From positions 21,775 to 85,774 of the forward strand of contig NZ_JAERIS010000003.1 of assembly GCF_017979425.1 (NCBI RefSeq): DNA of 64,000 bases, in the 5' to 3' direction. Within the stretch, counting starts at the first letter, position 1, and every line of letters starts with the position of its first letter. Shown here piece by piece: positions 18,676-27,266 of this stretch. A program made the translations under genes and the position numbers. The notes beneath the pieces are model-generated. The model saw nothing but the letters and a program-made list of their open reading frames with translations, ran no database searches and was not told the origin of the DNA. Origin of the DNA: Helicobacter salomonis. Its GTDB lineage: Bacteria > Campylobacterota > Campylobacteria > Campylobacterales > Helicobacteraceae.

Positions 18676-19599
18676 TTAGGCAAACGCTCCACAGCGCATC
18701 AATTTTTGGTAGCGCAAAGTCAAAAAATCGCCTGCTTGGATCAAAGGAAGTTGAGTGAGGAAATAATTTTTAATGGCATGACTTGCCTCAATCTTATCAC
18801 GGTGTGCCCCTCTTTGAGGCTCTAAAATGATGTCATCGATTAACTTCGCTTGTTTGAGGTCCGTAGGAGTGATTTTCATGGCTTTTACGGCCACCTCGGC
18901 TTTGCTTGGATCGTTCCATAAGATTGCTGCACAGCCCTCTGGAGAAATTACACTGAAAATGGAATATTCCATCATGGCTAAACGGTCGGCAATCGCAATT
19001 GCTAGTGCACCCCCACTTCCCCCCTCGCCGATGATGATAGAAATCGTGGGAACTTTGAGGGCGGCAAATTCCTGCAAATTCTTGGCGATCGCCTCACTCT
19101 GCCCCCTCTCTTCTGCGCCAAGACCCGGGTAAGCCCCTGCTGTATCGACTAACATCAGAATAGGTAAGTTGAATTTTTCAGCAAATTTTGCACTCTTGAG
19201 GGCTTTGCGATAGCCTTCAGGATTGGGCATCCCAAAATTACGCTGCAATTTATTTTTGGTGCCTCGCCCCTTTTCTTCGGCAATAACCACGACCGGCACG
19301 CCTTCAATCCTACCTATAAAACTTACAATGGCCTTATCATCGCTGAAATGACGATCTCCGAAAATTTCGTAGCGATCCTGCAGAATGAGTTCGATATAGT
19401 CCATCGCATAGGGTCTATCAGGATGACGGGCGAGTTGTAGGCGCTGGTAATCCGTTAGATTGGTGTATACATTCTTGATCTCTTTGGCCAAACGCTTTTC
19501 AAGAATTTCTTGAGCATCGACATCCCCTCGAATAGATGCCATCTCAATATCATCCTGAAGACCCTTAATGCGGGTTTCAAAGTCCAAATAGACTGCCAC
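18676..19599 (-). CDS. accA: Acetyl-CoA carboxylase carboxyltransferase subunit alpha
   Basis: Transfers the carboxyl group from carboxybiotin to acetyl-CoA together with AccD, the committed step of fatty-acid synthesis. The 307 residues include [55 protein letters not shown] and [12 protein letters not shown], the carboxyltransferase oxyanion-hole motifs. It is spaced eight bases from fabF upstream and is the last gene of the fabG-acpP-fabF-accA run. H. pylori has the same order (HP0557-HP0561). Confidence 0.95.
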   Translation of the reverse strand: MAVYLDFETRIKGLQDDIEMASIRGDVDAQEILEKRLAKEIKNVYTNLTDYQRLQLARHPDRPYAMDYIELILQDRYEIFGDRHFSDDKAIVSFIGRIEGVPVVVIAEEKGRGTKNKLQRNFGMPNPEGYRKALKSAKFAEKFNLPILMLVDTAGAYPGLGAEERGQSEAIAKNLQEFAALKVPTISIIIGEGGSGGALAIAIADRLAMMEYSIFSVISPEGCAAILWNDPSKAEVAVKAMKITPTDLKQAKLIDDIILEPQRGAHRDKIEASHAIKNYFLTQLPLIQAGDFLTLRYQKLMRCGAFA

Positions 19600-19607
19600 T
19601 CTAGGCC

Positions 19608-20852
19608 CTAGATAGCTTTGAAGATCACCACCGCGTTGGTGCCCCCAAACCCAAAAGAGTTACTCATGACCGCCTGTAGTCTAGCACTACGCGCTTCGTT
19701 GGGAATATAGTCCAGATCACAACCTGGATCCTTGACTTCCTGATTAATTGTGGGAGGCAGCACGCCTTTTTGTAATGCCATGACAGAGATCACCGCCTCA
19801 ATAGCTCCAGCCGCACCCAAACAGTGCCCAATCTGCCCTTTAGTGGAGCTTACAGGTGGGACATTCTCTTTACCATTGAAAACATTTTTCAAGGCAATTG
19901 TTTCGTAAAGATCATTGTAGCTGGTGCTAGTGCCATGCGCATTGATATAGCCCACCTTAACCCCATGTTTGCCGGCCATTTCTAAAGCGCCTCTCATGGC
20001 GCGGTAAGCTCCTTCACCATTGGGAGCAGGAGCGGTGATGTGGCTGGCATCTCCACTTTCCCCATAACCTACTAACTCGGCGATAATATGTGCTCCCCGT
20101 CGTTTAGCACTCTCATATTCCTCAAGCACTAAAGCCCCTGCACCCTCACCCATTACAAAACCATTGCGTTCCTTGTCAAAAGGTCTGGACGCTTTTAAGG
20201 GCTCGTCATTACGGTTAGAGAGAGCGCGAATGGAGGCAAATCCCCCAATACCCACAGGACAAATTGTAGACTCTGCCCCTACGACCAACATACACTCCGC
20301 ACCCCCTAAAAGAATCGTCTTGTGGGCTTCAATGATGGCATGCGTCCCCGCTGCGCAGGCAGTTACGCTGGAAACATTGGGGCCTTTGATGCCATACTCG
20401 ATGGATACGAAGCCTCCTATCATATTTACAAGTGCTGATGTAATAAAAAAAGGATTAACCTTTCTAGGACCTTTATCATAACAGTAGATGGAGTTGGCCT
20501 CGATATTGCCTAAACCTCCGATTCCAGAACCCGAGCTAATGCCCATCCTATTGGCAAGTGCCTCTGGACATTTACCCTCCACCAAAATTTGGCTCTCCAA
20601 CATCGCTTCTCTGCTAGCAAGTAAGCCCAACTGGATAAAACGCCCCGCTTTTTTGACATCCTTGAGGTTCATCACAGAGTTGGGATCAAAATCTGTGATC
20701 TCAGCCGCGATTTGCACAGGAAAACCCGTTGTATCAAAACAGGAAATCTTCTTGACTCCGCACTTCCCACGCACAATGGCATCGAAAGCAACCTCTTTGT
20801 TTAATCCCAGGGCATTCACCATGCCCATGCCCGTTACCACAACCCTACGCAA
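19608..20852 (-). CDS. fabF: 3-oxoacyl-[acyl-carrier-protein] synthase II
   Basis: Condensing enzyme of fatty-acid elongation. The catalytic Cys is in [11 protein letters not shown], the two histidines are in [11 protein letters not shown] and [12 protein letters not shown], and the C terminus [14 protein letters not shown] is typical. There are two candidate TTG starts. The one at 20852 has AAAGGAG at a normal five-base distance and gives [10 protein letters not shown], so I prefer it to the TTG at 20855. Its length of 414 residues is usual. The downstream gene is accA. Confidence 0.94.
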   Translation of the reverse strand: MRRVVVTGMGMVNALGLNKEVAFDAIVRGKCGVKKISCFDTTGFPVQIAAEITDFDPNSVMNLKDVKKAGRFIQLGLLASREAMLESQILVEGKCPEALANRMGISSGSGIGGLGNIEANSIYCYDKGPRKVNPFFITSALVNMIGGFVSIEYGIKGPNVSSVTACAAGTHAIIEAHKTILLGGAECMLVVGAESTICPVGIGGFASIRALSNRNDEPLKASRPFDKERNGFVMGEGAGALVLEEYESAKRRGAHIIAELVGYGESGDASHITAPAPNGEGAYRAMRGALEMAGKHGVKVGYINAHGTSTSYNDLYETIALKNVFNGKENVPPVSSTKGQIGHCLGAAGAIEAVISVMALQKGVLPPTINQEVKDPGCDLDYIPNEARSARLQAVMSNSFGFGGTNAVVIFKAI

Positions 20853-20892
20853 CAACTCTCCTTTCAGCCAAGTGCCTAGGAACCAACAATCG

Positions 20893-21129
20893 CTATGTTA
20901 GCTTGCGCTCTTCGATAAACTTGATCACATCACCAACAGTTTTGATTTTCTCCGCCTCTTCATCGGGAATATCAATTCCGAACTTTTCTTCCAAAGCCAT
21001 GATGAGCTCCACCACATCTAAGGAATCTGCATTCAAATCCTTAATGAAATCCGCTTCCTCTGTTACCTGCGAAGCACTCACATTCAACTGCTCTACAATC
21101 ACCGCTTGGATATCCTCAAACAACGCCAT
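20893..21129 (-). CDS. acpP: Acyl carrier protein
   Basis: 78 residues, strongly acidic. The phosphopantetheine attachment serine is in [12 protein letters not shown], at about residue 36. It carries growing acyl chains for FabF, FabG and the lipid A and phospholipid enzymes. AGGAGATTTTATG gives a strong start, as expected of one of the most abundant proteins. The gene is followed by fabF 37 bases on. Confidence 0.96.
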   Translation of the reverse strand: MALFEDIQAVIVEQLNVSASQVTEEADFIKDLNADSLDVVELIMALEEKFGIDIPDEEAEKIKTVGDVIKFIEERKLT

Positions 21130-21200
21130 AAAATCTCCTACTCGAATTTTGCAACTAAGCTCGAATTCTAACCTAAAATCACTTCAGCAACCTTAAATGG

Positions 21201-21281
21201 CTACTTGCGCTCCAACACATCTACGATTCGATACAAGAAGTAGATGATAACCAACAACAAAATCAGAAATACAAAATTCAT
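21201..21281 (-). CDS. 26-residue single-span membrane peptide
   Basis: ATG 21281 follows AAAGGAGAG at a good distance. The frame reads MNFVFLILLLVIIYFLYRIV with a charged end DVLERK before TAG. It is one hydrophobic helix with a basic tail, so it should insert in the inner membrane. It lies between fabG and acpP, where H. pylori has the small hypothetical HP0560 by recollection. Position and ribosome binding site make it a likely real small protein. Its function is unknown. Confidence 0.65.
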   Translation of the reverse strand: MNFVFLILLLVIIYFLYRIVDVLERK

Positions 21282-21317
21282 GCTCTCTCCTTTAGCAACA
21301 CACACCCCCTCTTGCTC

Positions 21318-22079
21318 CTACATATACAATCCGCCATTCACCTTAAGCGTTTCCCCCGTGATGTAACTGGCTAAATCGCTCAATAAAAAAGCCACCGCCC
21401 CAGCAACTTCTTTTGCCTCACCAAGGCGACCTAGGGGAATGTTTTTAAGATATTCCTCTTTTACATCCTCCTTGAGTCCGGCATTCATGTCAGTTGCGAT
21501 AAACCCGGGGGTGACACAATTAAAACGGATATTGCGCAGAGCCCCTTCATAAGCAAAGGACTTACTCATAGAAATCACTCCCCCCTTGCTTGCAGCGTAA
21601 TTAGTCTGTCCTATATTACCCCGTTCAGCAATGACAGAAGAGAGGTTGACAACACTCCCAAACTTCTGCTTGCCCATCACCTTGAGCGCTTCACGACAAC
21701 CTATGAAAGTAGAGCGAAGATTGACCTCGAGCACATGCATGAAATCCTCGGTTTTCATGCGCACAGCCAACTTATCTAGCACAATTCCGGCATTGTTGAC
21801 CAAATAGCTCAAGCCCCCATCTGCATCCACAATCGTTTTAAACCCTTCCATGAAATCTGCCTCATGAGAAACATCAAATTTCACTAGAGCAGCGCGCCCT
21901 CCTAAGGATTCAATTTCCTGCTTAAGACCATCAACTGCCTGCGGATTACTCCGATAATTGAGCCATACTTTCAGAGGCTGACCCTCTTTGTTACGATAAC
22001 CTCCCAGCAAAAGCGCGATAGCGCGCCCAATACCCCGACTTGCCCCCGTGACTAAGACATTATGCCCGCTAAACTCCAT
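21318..22079 (-). CDS. fabG: 3-oxoacyl-[acyl-carrier-protein] reductase
   Basis: NADPH-dependent short-chain dehydrogenase that reduces the beta-keto group in fatty-acid elongation. The 253 residues have the nucleotide motif TGASRGIGRAIA near the start, NNAG (about 91-94), the active Ser in VVNLSSVIAERG, YAASKGG with Tyr and Lys, and a C terminus SYITGETLKVNGGLYM. It lies nine bases behind rpsU. Confidence 0.95.
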   Translation of the reverse strand: MEFSGHNVLVTGASRGIGRAIALLLGGYRNKEGQPLKVWLNYRSNPQAVDGLKQEIESLGGRAALVKFDVSHEADFMEGFKTIVDADGGLSYLVNNAGIVLDKLAVRMKTEDFMHVLEVNLRSTFIGCREALKVMGKQKFGSVVNLSSVIAERGNIGQTNYAASKGGVISMSKSFAYEGALRNIRFNCVTPGFIATDMNAGLKEDVKEEYLKNIPLGRLGEAKEVAGAVAFLLSDLASYITGETLKVNGGLYM

Positions 22080-22088
22080 CCGCCCTCC

Positions 22089-22301
22089 CTACAACTTGGA
22101 TTCGTAGCGACGCAACATATAAAGGCGCTTAAGAATTTTCTTCTTAGCATTAATTTTTTGCTTTTTGCGCTTCTCTGTTTTAGATTCAAAAAAGCGTCGC
22201 GCACGACACTCTGTGACGACTAAATTGCGATCGGTCTGCTTTTTAAAACGCCGATACGCTTCATCGAAGCTATCACTCTCTCTGACCTTGATTCCAGGCA
22301 T
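22089..22301 (-). CDS. rpsU: 30S ribosomal protein S21
   Basis: 70 residues, very basic, with [20 protein letters not shown]. The start at ATG 22301 ([10 protein letters not shown]) has AGGTGATGTT before it and gives the same length as H. pylori S21. The longer reading from 22325 is not supported. S21 binds the 30S platform and helps initiation. It probably heads the fatty-acid cluster transcript; the region back to the divergent tRNA gene is only 98 bases. Confidence 0.95.
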   Translation of the reverse strand: MPGIKVRESDSFDEAYRRFKKQTDRNLVVTECRARRFFESKTEKRKKQKINAKKKILKRLYMLRRYESKL

Positions 22302-22382
22302 AACATCACCTACTTTCTTGCTCAAATGCGCCGATTTTAACGAAATTTTGTAAATTTAACCTAAAATCAGCATAAATTCTGC

Positions 22383-22388
22383 TATAAT
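22383..22388 (+). promoter_or_regulatory. -10 element of the tRNA-Arg promoter
   Basis: Perfect TATAAT ending 11 bases before the first base of the tRNA. The AT-rich stretch in front serves as the upstream part typical of Helicobacter sigma80 promoters. Confidence 0.7.
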
Positions 22389-22399
22389 GGTTTCTTTGG

Positions 22400-22476
22400 G
22401 TGCTCATAGCTCAGCTGAATAGAGCAACAGGTTGCGGTCCTGTAGGTCGGGGGTTTGAATCCCTCTGAGCACACCA
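22400..22476 (+). tRNA. tRNA-Arg (anticodon GCG)
   Basis: 77 bases including encoded CCA. Acceptor GTGCTCA pairs with TGAGCAC; the anticodon stem ACAGG/CCTGT holds the loop TTGCGGT with anticodon GCG; the T arm carries GGTTTGAATCC. It reads CGC and CGU by wobble, where most bacteria use an inosine-modified ACG tRNA. prfB starts 45 bases behind it. Confidence 0.96.
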
Positions 22477-22520
22477 TGCTGCTTCAACACGATGTAAAAG
22501 TCCTTTTTTTTTGGAATGCT

Positions 22521-23612
22521 ATGGATGCCTATCAGTATAGTGAACTGCTTAAGGAATTAGAGAGTAAGTGTCAAAATATTGCCCAAATCATCAAGCCTCA
22601 GGGTTTGCAGGATACGCTTGCCCTTTTGGAGCGCGAACAAGCCGATCCCCTCTTTTGGCAAGATAAGGAACGCGCCGCCTCTAAGAACCAAGAAAAAGTC
22701 AAGATAGAACGGCTTTTAAGCGCGTACCAGAGTGCTAAAAACGCTTTAGATGAGGCGCATGAACTCTTTGAACTTGTGCAAAATGACGATCCAGAGACGC
22801 TGACCCAACTCTTTGAAGACGCTCCCCATTTACAAGCGTGCGTGCAGCGCTTAGAGGTAGGGGTGATGTTGACCAATGCCCATGACGGGCGCGATGCGAT
22901 TGTGAGTATCCAGCCGGGGGTAGGGGGCGTGGAGAGCCAAGACTGGGGGAGTATGCTCTATCGCATGTATTTGCGTTGGGCGGAACGCAAGGGTTTTAAG
23001 GTGGAGTTATTAGATTATCAGGAGGGCGAGGAGGCGGGCATTAAAGGGGTGGCCTTCATCATTAGAGGGATCAATGTTTATGGCTACATGAAAAATGAGA
23101 ATGGGGTGCACCGCCTGGTTAGAATGTCGCCCTTCAATGCCAATGGTAAAAGACACACCAGTTTTGCCAGTGTGCAAGTGAGCCCAGAAGTGGACGATGA
23201 CATTGATATTGTAATTGAGGATAAAGACATTAGAATTGATACCTACCGTGCCAGCGGAGCGGGCGGACAGCATGTTAATAAGACTGAATCGGCCATTCGA
23301 ATCACTCATTTTGCCACCGGAATTGTGGTGCAATGCCAAAATGATCGCAGTCAGCACAAAAATAAAGCAATGGCGCTCAAAATGCTCAAATCCCGTCTCT
23401 ATGAATTGGAGCTACACAAGCAAAGGGAGCAAGGCAATACAGAGGAAAAGAGCGAAATTGGTTGGGGACACCAAATCAGAAGCTATGTACTCGCCCCCTA
23501 CCAGCAAATCAAAGATGTGCGCTCCGAGGTCGCTTACAGCAATGTGGAGGCGATCTTAGATGGGGATTTAGATGCCATCATGGAAGCTGTGCTTGTGTCG
23601 AAGGCGCAATAA
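22521..23612 (+). CDS. prfB: Peptide chain release factor 2
   Basis: Terminates translation at UGA and UAA. The 363 residues contain [15 protein letters not shown] with the SPF recognition tripeptide and [16 protein letters not shown] with the GGQ catalytic motif. The start is ATG 22521 ([10 protein letters not shown]), which gives the normal length. The same frame stays open upstream into the tRNA but cannot be coding there. There is no in-frame UGA near codon 25, so the autoregulatory frameshift of E. coli prfB is absent, as in H. pylori. The ribosome binding site is weak. Confidence 0.94.
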   Translation: MDAYQYSELLKELESKCQNIAQIIKPQGLQDTLALLEREQADPLFWQDKERAASKNQEKVKIERLLSAYQSAKNALDEAHELFELVQNDDPETLTQLFEDAPHLQACVQRLEVGVMLTNAHDGRDAIVSIQPGVGGVESQDWGSMLYRMYLRWAERKGFKVELLDYQEGEEAGIKGVAFIIRGINVYGYMKNENGVHRLVRMSPFNANGKRHTSFASVQVSPEVDDDIDIVIEDKDIRIDTYRASGAGGQHVNKTESAIRITHFATGIVVQCQNDRSQHKNKAMALKMLKSRLYELELHKQREQGNTEEKSEIGWGHQIRSYVLAPYQQIKDVRSEVAYSNVEAILDGDLDAIMEAVLVSKAQ

Positions 23613-23673
23613 GCTAGACGCAAAAAGTCTTTAGCTATAATCCAGGCCAAATTTGGGGTGGTAAGGAGAATGA

Positions 23674-24420
23674 ATGACGCAAGAAGAGTTAGATGCCTTG
23701 ATCAATGGGGGTGGTTTAGAGGCGATAGAGCCCTTGGATCAAGAGATGGAGCGCGAAAAAGAGCGGGAGGCATCTCTATCCAAGGACGAGCAAAAGGAAA
23801 AGGACTGGAATGATGCCTATGAGCATTACATGAAGGTAGACAAGAAAAAGGCCGAGAAATACGGCAAGGTGGATTCTGAGGAGTGGCCTCCTCCCCCCCC
23901 TACAGAAGAGCATAAAGTGGTACACCAGCTTGATGATGTTACACGCGATTCAGAGGTCAAGGCGACTCAGGTTTTTGACCAGTTGGACTACATTAGCGCG
24001 AGTTCAGAAAACATTATCAAAACCCTCAAAAAGATCAAGATTCCCTTGCAAAAACACCTAGAAATCTTTGAAACTTTGGCGCAAGCTTTCCCACTTATCA
24101 ATACTTTTCAAACCTCACTAGAAGAAACTCGAGAGATTTTAAAGGGGATCGATCGTATTCAGGAGAGTGCGGAGGGGTGTTCAGATAGCGCGATGCAGGC
24201 AATGGACATCATGCAATTCCAAGACATCCACCGCCAGAAGATCGAGCGGGTGATCAATGTCATGCGCGCCCTCACACAGTATATGAATTCTCTCTTTGAG
24301 GGCAATATCGAAGATTCCAAACGGGTGAGCTCTGCCTCTTACATCATCGGTGATGATAGCGAGAGTGTAGCGAGTGAAAGCGATATCGAAGCCTTGATCG
24401 CAGCTTTTGGAAAGAGGTAA
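23674..24420 (+). CDS. cheZ: CheZ-like chemotaxis phosphatase
   Basis: 248 residues. A charged N-terminal region (residues 1-95, rich in Glu and Lys) is followed by a long helical part with MDIMQFQDIHRQKIERVINV, where QFQDIHRQK matches the catalytic D/Q helix of CheZ. The acidic C terminus DIEALIAAFGKR matches the CheY-binding tail. It corresponds to the remote CheZ homologue HP0170, which dephosphorylates CheY-P. ATG follows AAGGAG. It lies eight bases ahead of the U32 gene. Confidence 0.85.
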   Translation: MTQEELDALINGGGLEAIEPLDQEMEREKEREASLSKDEQKEKDWNDAYEHYMKVDKKKAEKYGKVDSEEWPPPPPTEEHKVVHQLDDVTRDSEVKATQVFDQLDYISASSENIIKTLKKIKIPLQKHLEIFETLAQAFPLINTFQTSLEETREILKGIDRIQESAEGCSDSAMQAMDIMQFQDIHRQKIERVINVMRALTQYMNSLFEGNIEDSKRVSSASYIIGDDSESVASESDIEALIAAFGKR

Positions 24421-24428
24421 GCTCTTGT

Positions 24429-25694
24429 ATGTCTGTGGAATTATTAGCTCCTGCGGGTAATCTCCATAAACTCAAAATCGCCCTAGATTATGGCGCAGAC
24501 GCGCTGTATGGAGGTTTAGGGCAGTTTTCTCTGCGTAATCGTGCCTCTAAGAATTTTGATTTAGAGAGTTTTAAGCAGGGGGTGGCGCTCGCCCACGCAC
24601 GGGGTAAGAAGTTTTATGCCACGCTGAACGCTTTCCCCTTTAATTCTCAAATCAAGCTCTTAGAAGAGCATTTATACAAGCTCGCCGATTGTAAGGTAGA
24701 TGCGCTCATTATTGCTACGATCGGTGTGCTTAAACTCGCCCAAAAACTTACCCCACACATTCCTATCCATCTCTCCACCCAAGCCAATGTGATGAATGTC
24801 CTAGACGCACAGGCTTTCTATGAAATGGGGGTCAAACGCATTGTCGTAGCTAGAGAGATGAGTTTAAGTGATGTGGTGGAGATTAAAAAGGCATTACCCG
24901 ATTTAGAGTTGGAAATCTTTGTGCATGGGAGCATGTGCTTTGCCTTTTCGGGACGCTGCCTAATCTCAGCCTTGCAGCATGGACGCGTGCCTAATCGAGG
25001 GAGCTGTGCCAATGATTGCCGTTTTGATTACGAATATTACATTAAAAACCCCGATACTGGCGTGATGATGCGCCTTGAAGAAGAGGAGGGTGTGGGGACG
25101 CATATCCTCAATGCCAAGGATTTAAATCTAGCTAGCCATATCGCCCCTATTTTAGAGAGCAAGGCTATTAGCGCACTCAAAATTGAAGGGCGCACCAAAT
25201 CCAGTTATTACGCTGCTATCACTACTAAGACCTATCGCACCGCCATCGAAGACTATTACAATAACCAACACCGCCCAGTACTTTATCAAGCCGAGTTAGC
25301 CACGCTCAAAAACCGCGGTTTCACGCAAGGTTACCTCATCCAACGCCCTCACCAACGCCTAGACACCCAAAACTTTAAGAGTGCGATCAGTGAGGGGGAT
25401 TTTCAAGTCAATGGCGAGGTGCTTGCAGACGGGCAATATTTTTTGTGCAAATTTACTACAAAACCCCATGTTGATTATGAAATCGTGCTGCCTTACAAGG
25501 CAGACTTAACCCCCATGCTCAATGACATTGGAAAAATTTACACCTTTGAGGGAAAATACTATCTCTGTTTGTATAAAATTTTACTCCAAGATGGGCGAGA
25601 GCTAGAAGCCATTCACAGCGGCAACACGCACCCGGTTAGACTCCCTACCAAGCTCCCTCCTCATAGTTTTTTGCGCACTAAAAGTGCCTCTTGA
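24429..25694 (+). CDS. Peptidase U32 family protein (PrtC/TrhP-like)
   Basis: 421 residues with the family's N terminus MSVELLAPAGNLHKLKIALD and the signature FVHGSMCFAFSGRCLISALQ plus NRGSCANDCRFDY, whose cysteines probably bind a cluster. Although called collagenase PrtC in Helicobacter (HP0169), related proteins YegQ/TrhP and RlhA act in prephenate-dependent hydroxylation of tRNA or rRNA. An RNA-modifying role is more likely than secreted collagenase activity, since there is no signal peptide. Convergent with the ViaA-like gene, nine bases apart. Confidence 0.85.
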   Translation: MSVELLAPAGNLHKLKIALDYGADALYGGLGQFSLRNRASKNFDLESFKQGVALAHARGKKFYATLNAFPFNSQIKLLEEHLYKLADCKVDALIIATIGVLKLAQKLTPHIPIHLSTQANVMNVLDAQAFYEMGVKRIVVAREMSLSDVVEIKKALPDLELEIFVHGSMCFAFSGRCLISALQHGRVPNRGSCANDCRFDYEYYIKNPDTGVMMRLEEEEGVGTHILNAKDLNLASHIAPILESKAISALKIEGRTKSSYYAAITTKTYRTAIEDYYNNQHRPVLYQAELATLKNRGFTQGYLIQRPHQRLDTQNFKSAISEGDFQVNGEVLADGQYFLCKFTTKPHVDYEIVLPYKADLTPMLNDIGKIYTFEGKYYLCLYKILLQDGRELEAIHSGNTHPVRLPTKLPPHSFLRTKSAS

Positions 25695-25703
25695 GCGCAT
25701 AAC

Positions 25704-27266
25704 TCACGCTCCCAAATCATGACTGAGCTCACACAAAACCCTAATGTTTTGGCTGTGGCTGTCATACACCCAATGCTTGTCAAAGGCATGTTTTGCTCCC
25801 GAGTTGCCATTGACATCGAGCAAATAAAAGCGGTTTTTATCTTGGCGTTTGTGTTGCATTTGTTGGGCAAGGTTTGAATCAAGCTCGCCAAAATCTCCAT
25901 CTGAGATCACTAGCAAATCTGCCTTTTTGTAATTCTCTGCTTGCATCGCCCTTAAGCCCTCTTTTAAGGCAAGCCCGACATCTGTCCCGCCCCCAAAACT
26001 CAGGCTCAAAAATTCATTCAATCTAGCAAGCCCTCCGCCCTTGCTTAAATCCATCGCACTCGTTTGGGAGCTAAAGTTAATTAAAAAGCAAGATCGTTTG
26101 CTCTTTTTGGCATGGGAGGCTAAAAAGAGTGTGAGGGCTTTAGCGATGAGCTCAGGCGTGCCACTCATCGACCCGCTAGTATCTACGCAAATAATGATAG
26201 GCCCTTTTTCCCCCTCTTTTTCCTGTTCCTTTTCTACTTCTACCTCCACTTCCTCTATCCCCTCCAAATGGTGGTCAATATAGCCTTGCTTTTCAAAGCA
26301 AAAGAGGCGTTTTTCTGTGAATTTCAGGTAAAACAACACCTCCAAATCGGGGTCATCCAGCAGGGCTAACTCTTGGGGGATCAAGTTTTCTAAATCATTA
26401 CTCAAATGAATCCCACAAATCTCCTCTTTATAATCCCTAGTGGGGTGGCGTTCTGTGTAAGAATAGCTTTTAAGCTCCTTGATCATTTCCTTGATCATTT
26501 CTTGCTGCATTTCTTTCATCCGCCCCAGCAGATCGCAAATTTGCATTAAGGCTTTATTGTTTTTGATTTGGGCAAAGAGGGCAAGGATTTGAGCAAGATT
26601 TAAACGCGTGGGGTTAGCCCCCTGCAAAGAAAAGCCCCTACTCCCCTCTTGTTCTCTCTTGCCACCCTTGCCCCCCTGCTCTAGCTCTAGCCCCGTATCC
26701 AGTCCCTCCAAACTCTCTAACGCGCGTTTTTGTGCCTCTAAATCGCCTAAGCCCTCTAAATCTAAAGATTCTAGGGCTAGCCCCTTAGCGTCCATAAATA
26801 ACCCACTTGTGCCAAAGAGTTCGGGGGCAAGTTTTGCTAGCTGTTTTGCCTGCCATAGGGCTTTAAACCACGCACGCATGCGCTCTAAAAAATCCTGCTC
26901 CATTTTGGCTTGTGTGGCTTGTTTCCATGTGGTGATCTTGTGATCTAAAACCCCTTGCCACTTACCTAAAATAAAGCGATGCAAGGTGGCGTGATCTTCG
27001 AGGGTTTTAAGCCCCTTTTCTTGGGCGTGTATAAAACTTAAATCCTCTTGGGGGTTGTGGGTGTGAAACTGGGCGCGGGTATTTGCCACCAAATCTTTTT
27101 GTTCTGGGTGGGTGTGTTTGCGCTGGTAGTGGGCTAGGCTCTCCTCAAAAAAGGGGTGGTTTTTTAAAGCCTCTTTAATTTGGCTATCTTTTTCTTGGCA
27201 GGCTAGCTCAAATTGCGCGGCAATCTGGGGGTCGTCTAAGAGATCGTAGGTTTGGAGGTCGTTCAT
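25704..27266 (-). CDS. viaA: ViaA-like protein with von Willebrand factor A domain
   Basis: 520 residues. The C-terminal VWA domain (about 355-500) has a complete MIDAS: DTSGSMS (Asp362, Ser364, Ser366), GGGTDV (Thr428, Asp429) and VISDGD. The N-terminal half is helical, with a low-complexity Leu/Glu/Gly stretch at 166-210 and an EVEVEVEKEQEKEGEKG linker at about 339-354. The arrangement matches ViaA, partner of RavA in E. coli, which stimulates RavA ATPase and is linked with respiratory complexes and aminoglycoside uptake. The start overlaps the stop of the RavA-like gene by four bases. I do not recall this pair in H. pylori. Confidence 0.8.
   Translation of the reverse strand: MNDLQTYDLLDDPQIAAQFELACQEKDSQIKEALKNHPFFEESLAHYQRKHTHPEQKDLVANTRAQFHTHNPQEDLSFIHAQEKGLKTLEDHATLHRFILGKWQGVLDHKITTWKQATQAKMEQDFLERMRAWFKALWQAKQLAKLAPELFGTSGLFMDAKGLALESLDLEGLGDLEAQKRALESLEGLDTGLELEQGGKGGKREQEGSRGFSLQGANPTRLNLAQILALFAQIKNNKALMQICDLLGRMKEMQQEMIKEMIKELKSYSYTERHPTRDYKEEICGIHLSNDLENLIPQELALLDDPDLEVLFYLKFTEKRLFCFEKQGYIDHHLEGIEEVEVEVEKEQEKEGEKGPIIICVDTSGSMSGTPELIAKALTLFLASHAKKSKRSCFLINFSSQTSAMDLSKGGGLARLNEFLSLSFGGGTDVGLALKEGLRAMQAENYKKADLLVISDGDFGELDSNLAQQMQHKRQDKNRFYLLDVNGNSGAKHAFDKHWVYDSHSQNIRVLCELSHDLGA

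Noticed and set aside
22455..22520. Upstream extension of the prfB frame
   Set aside because: It lies within the tRNA-Arg gene and adds residues absent from RF2; ATG 22521 gives the normal length.
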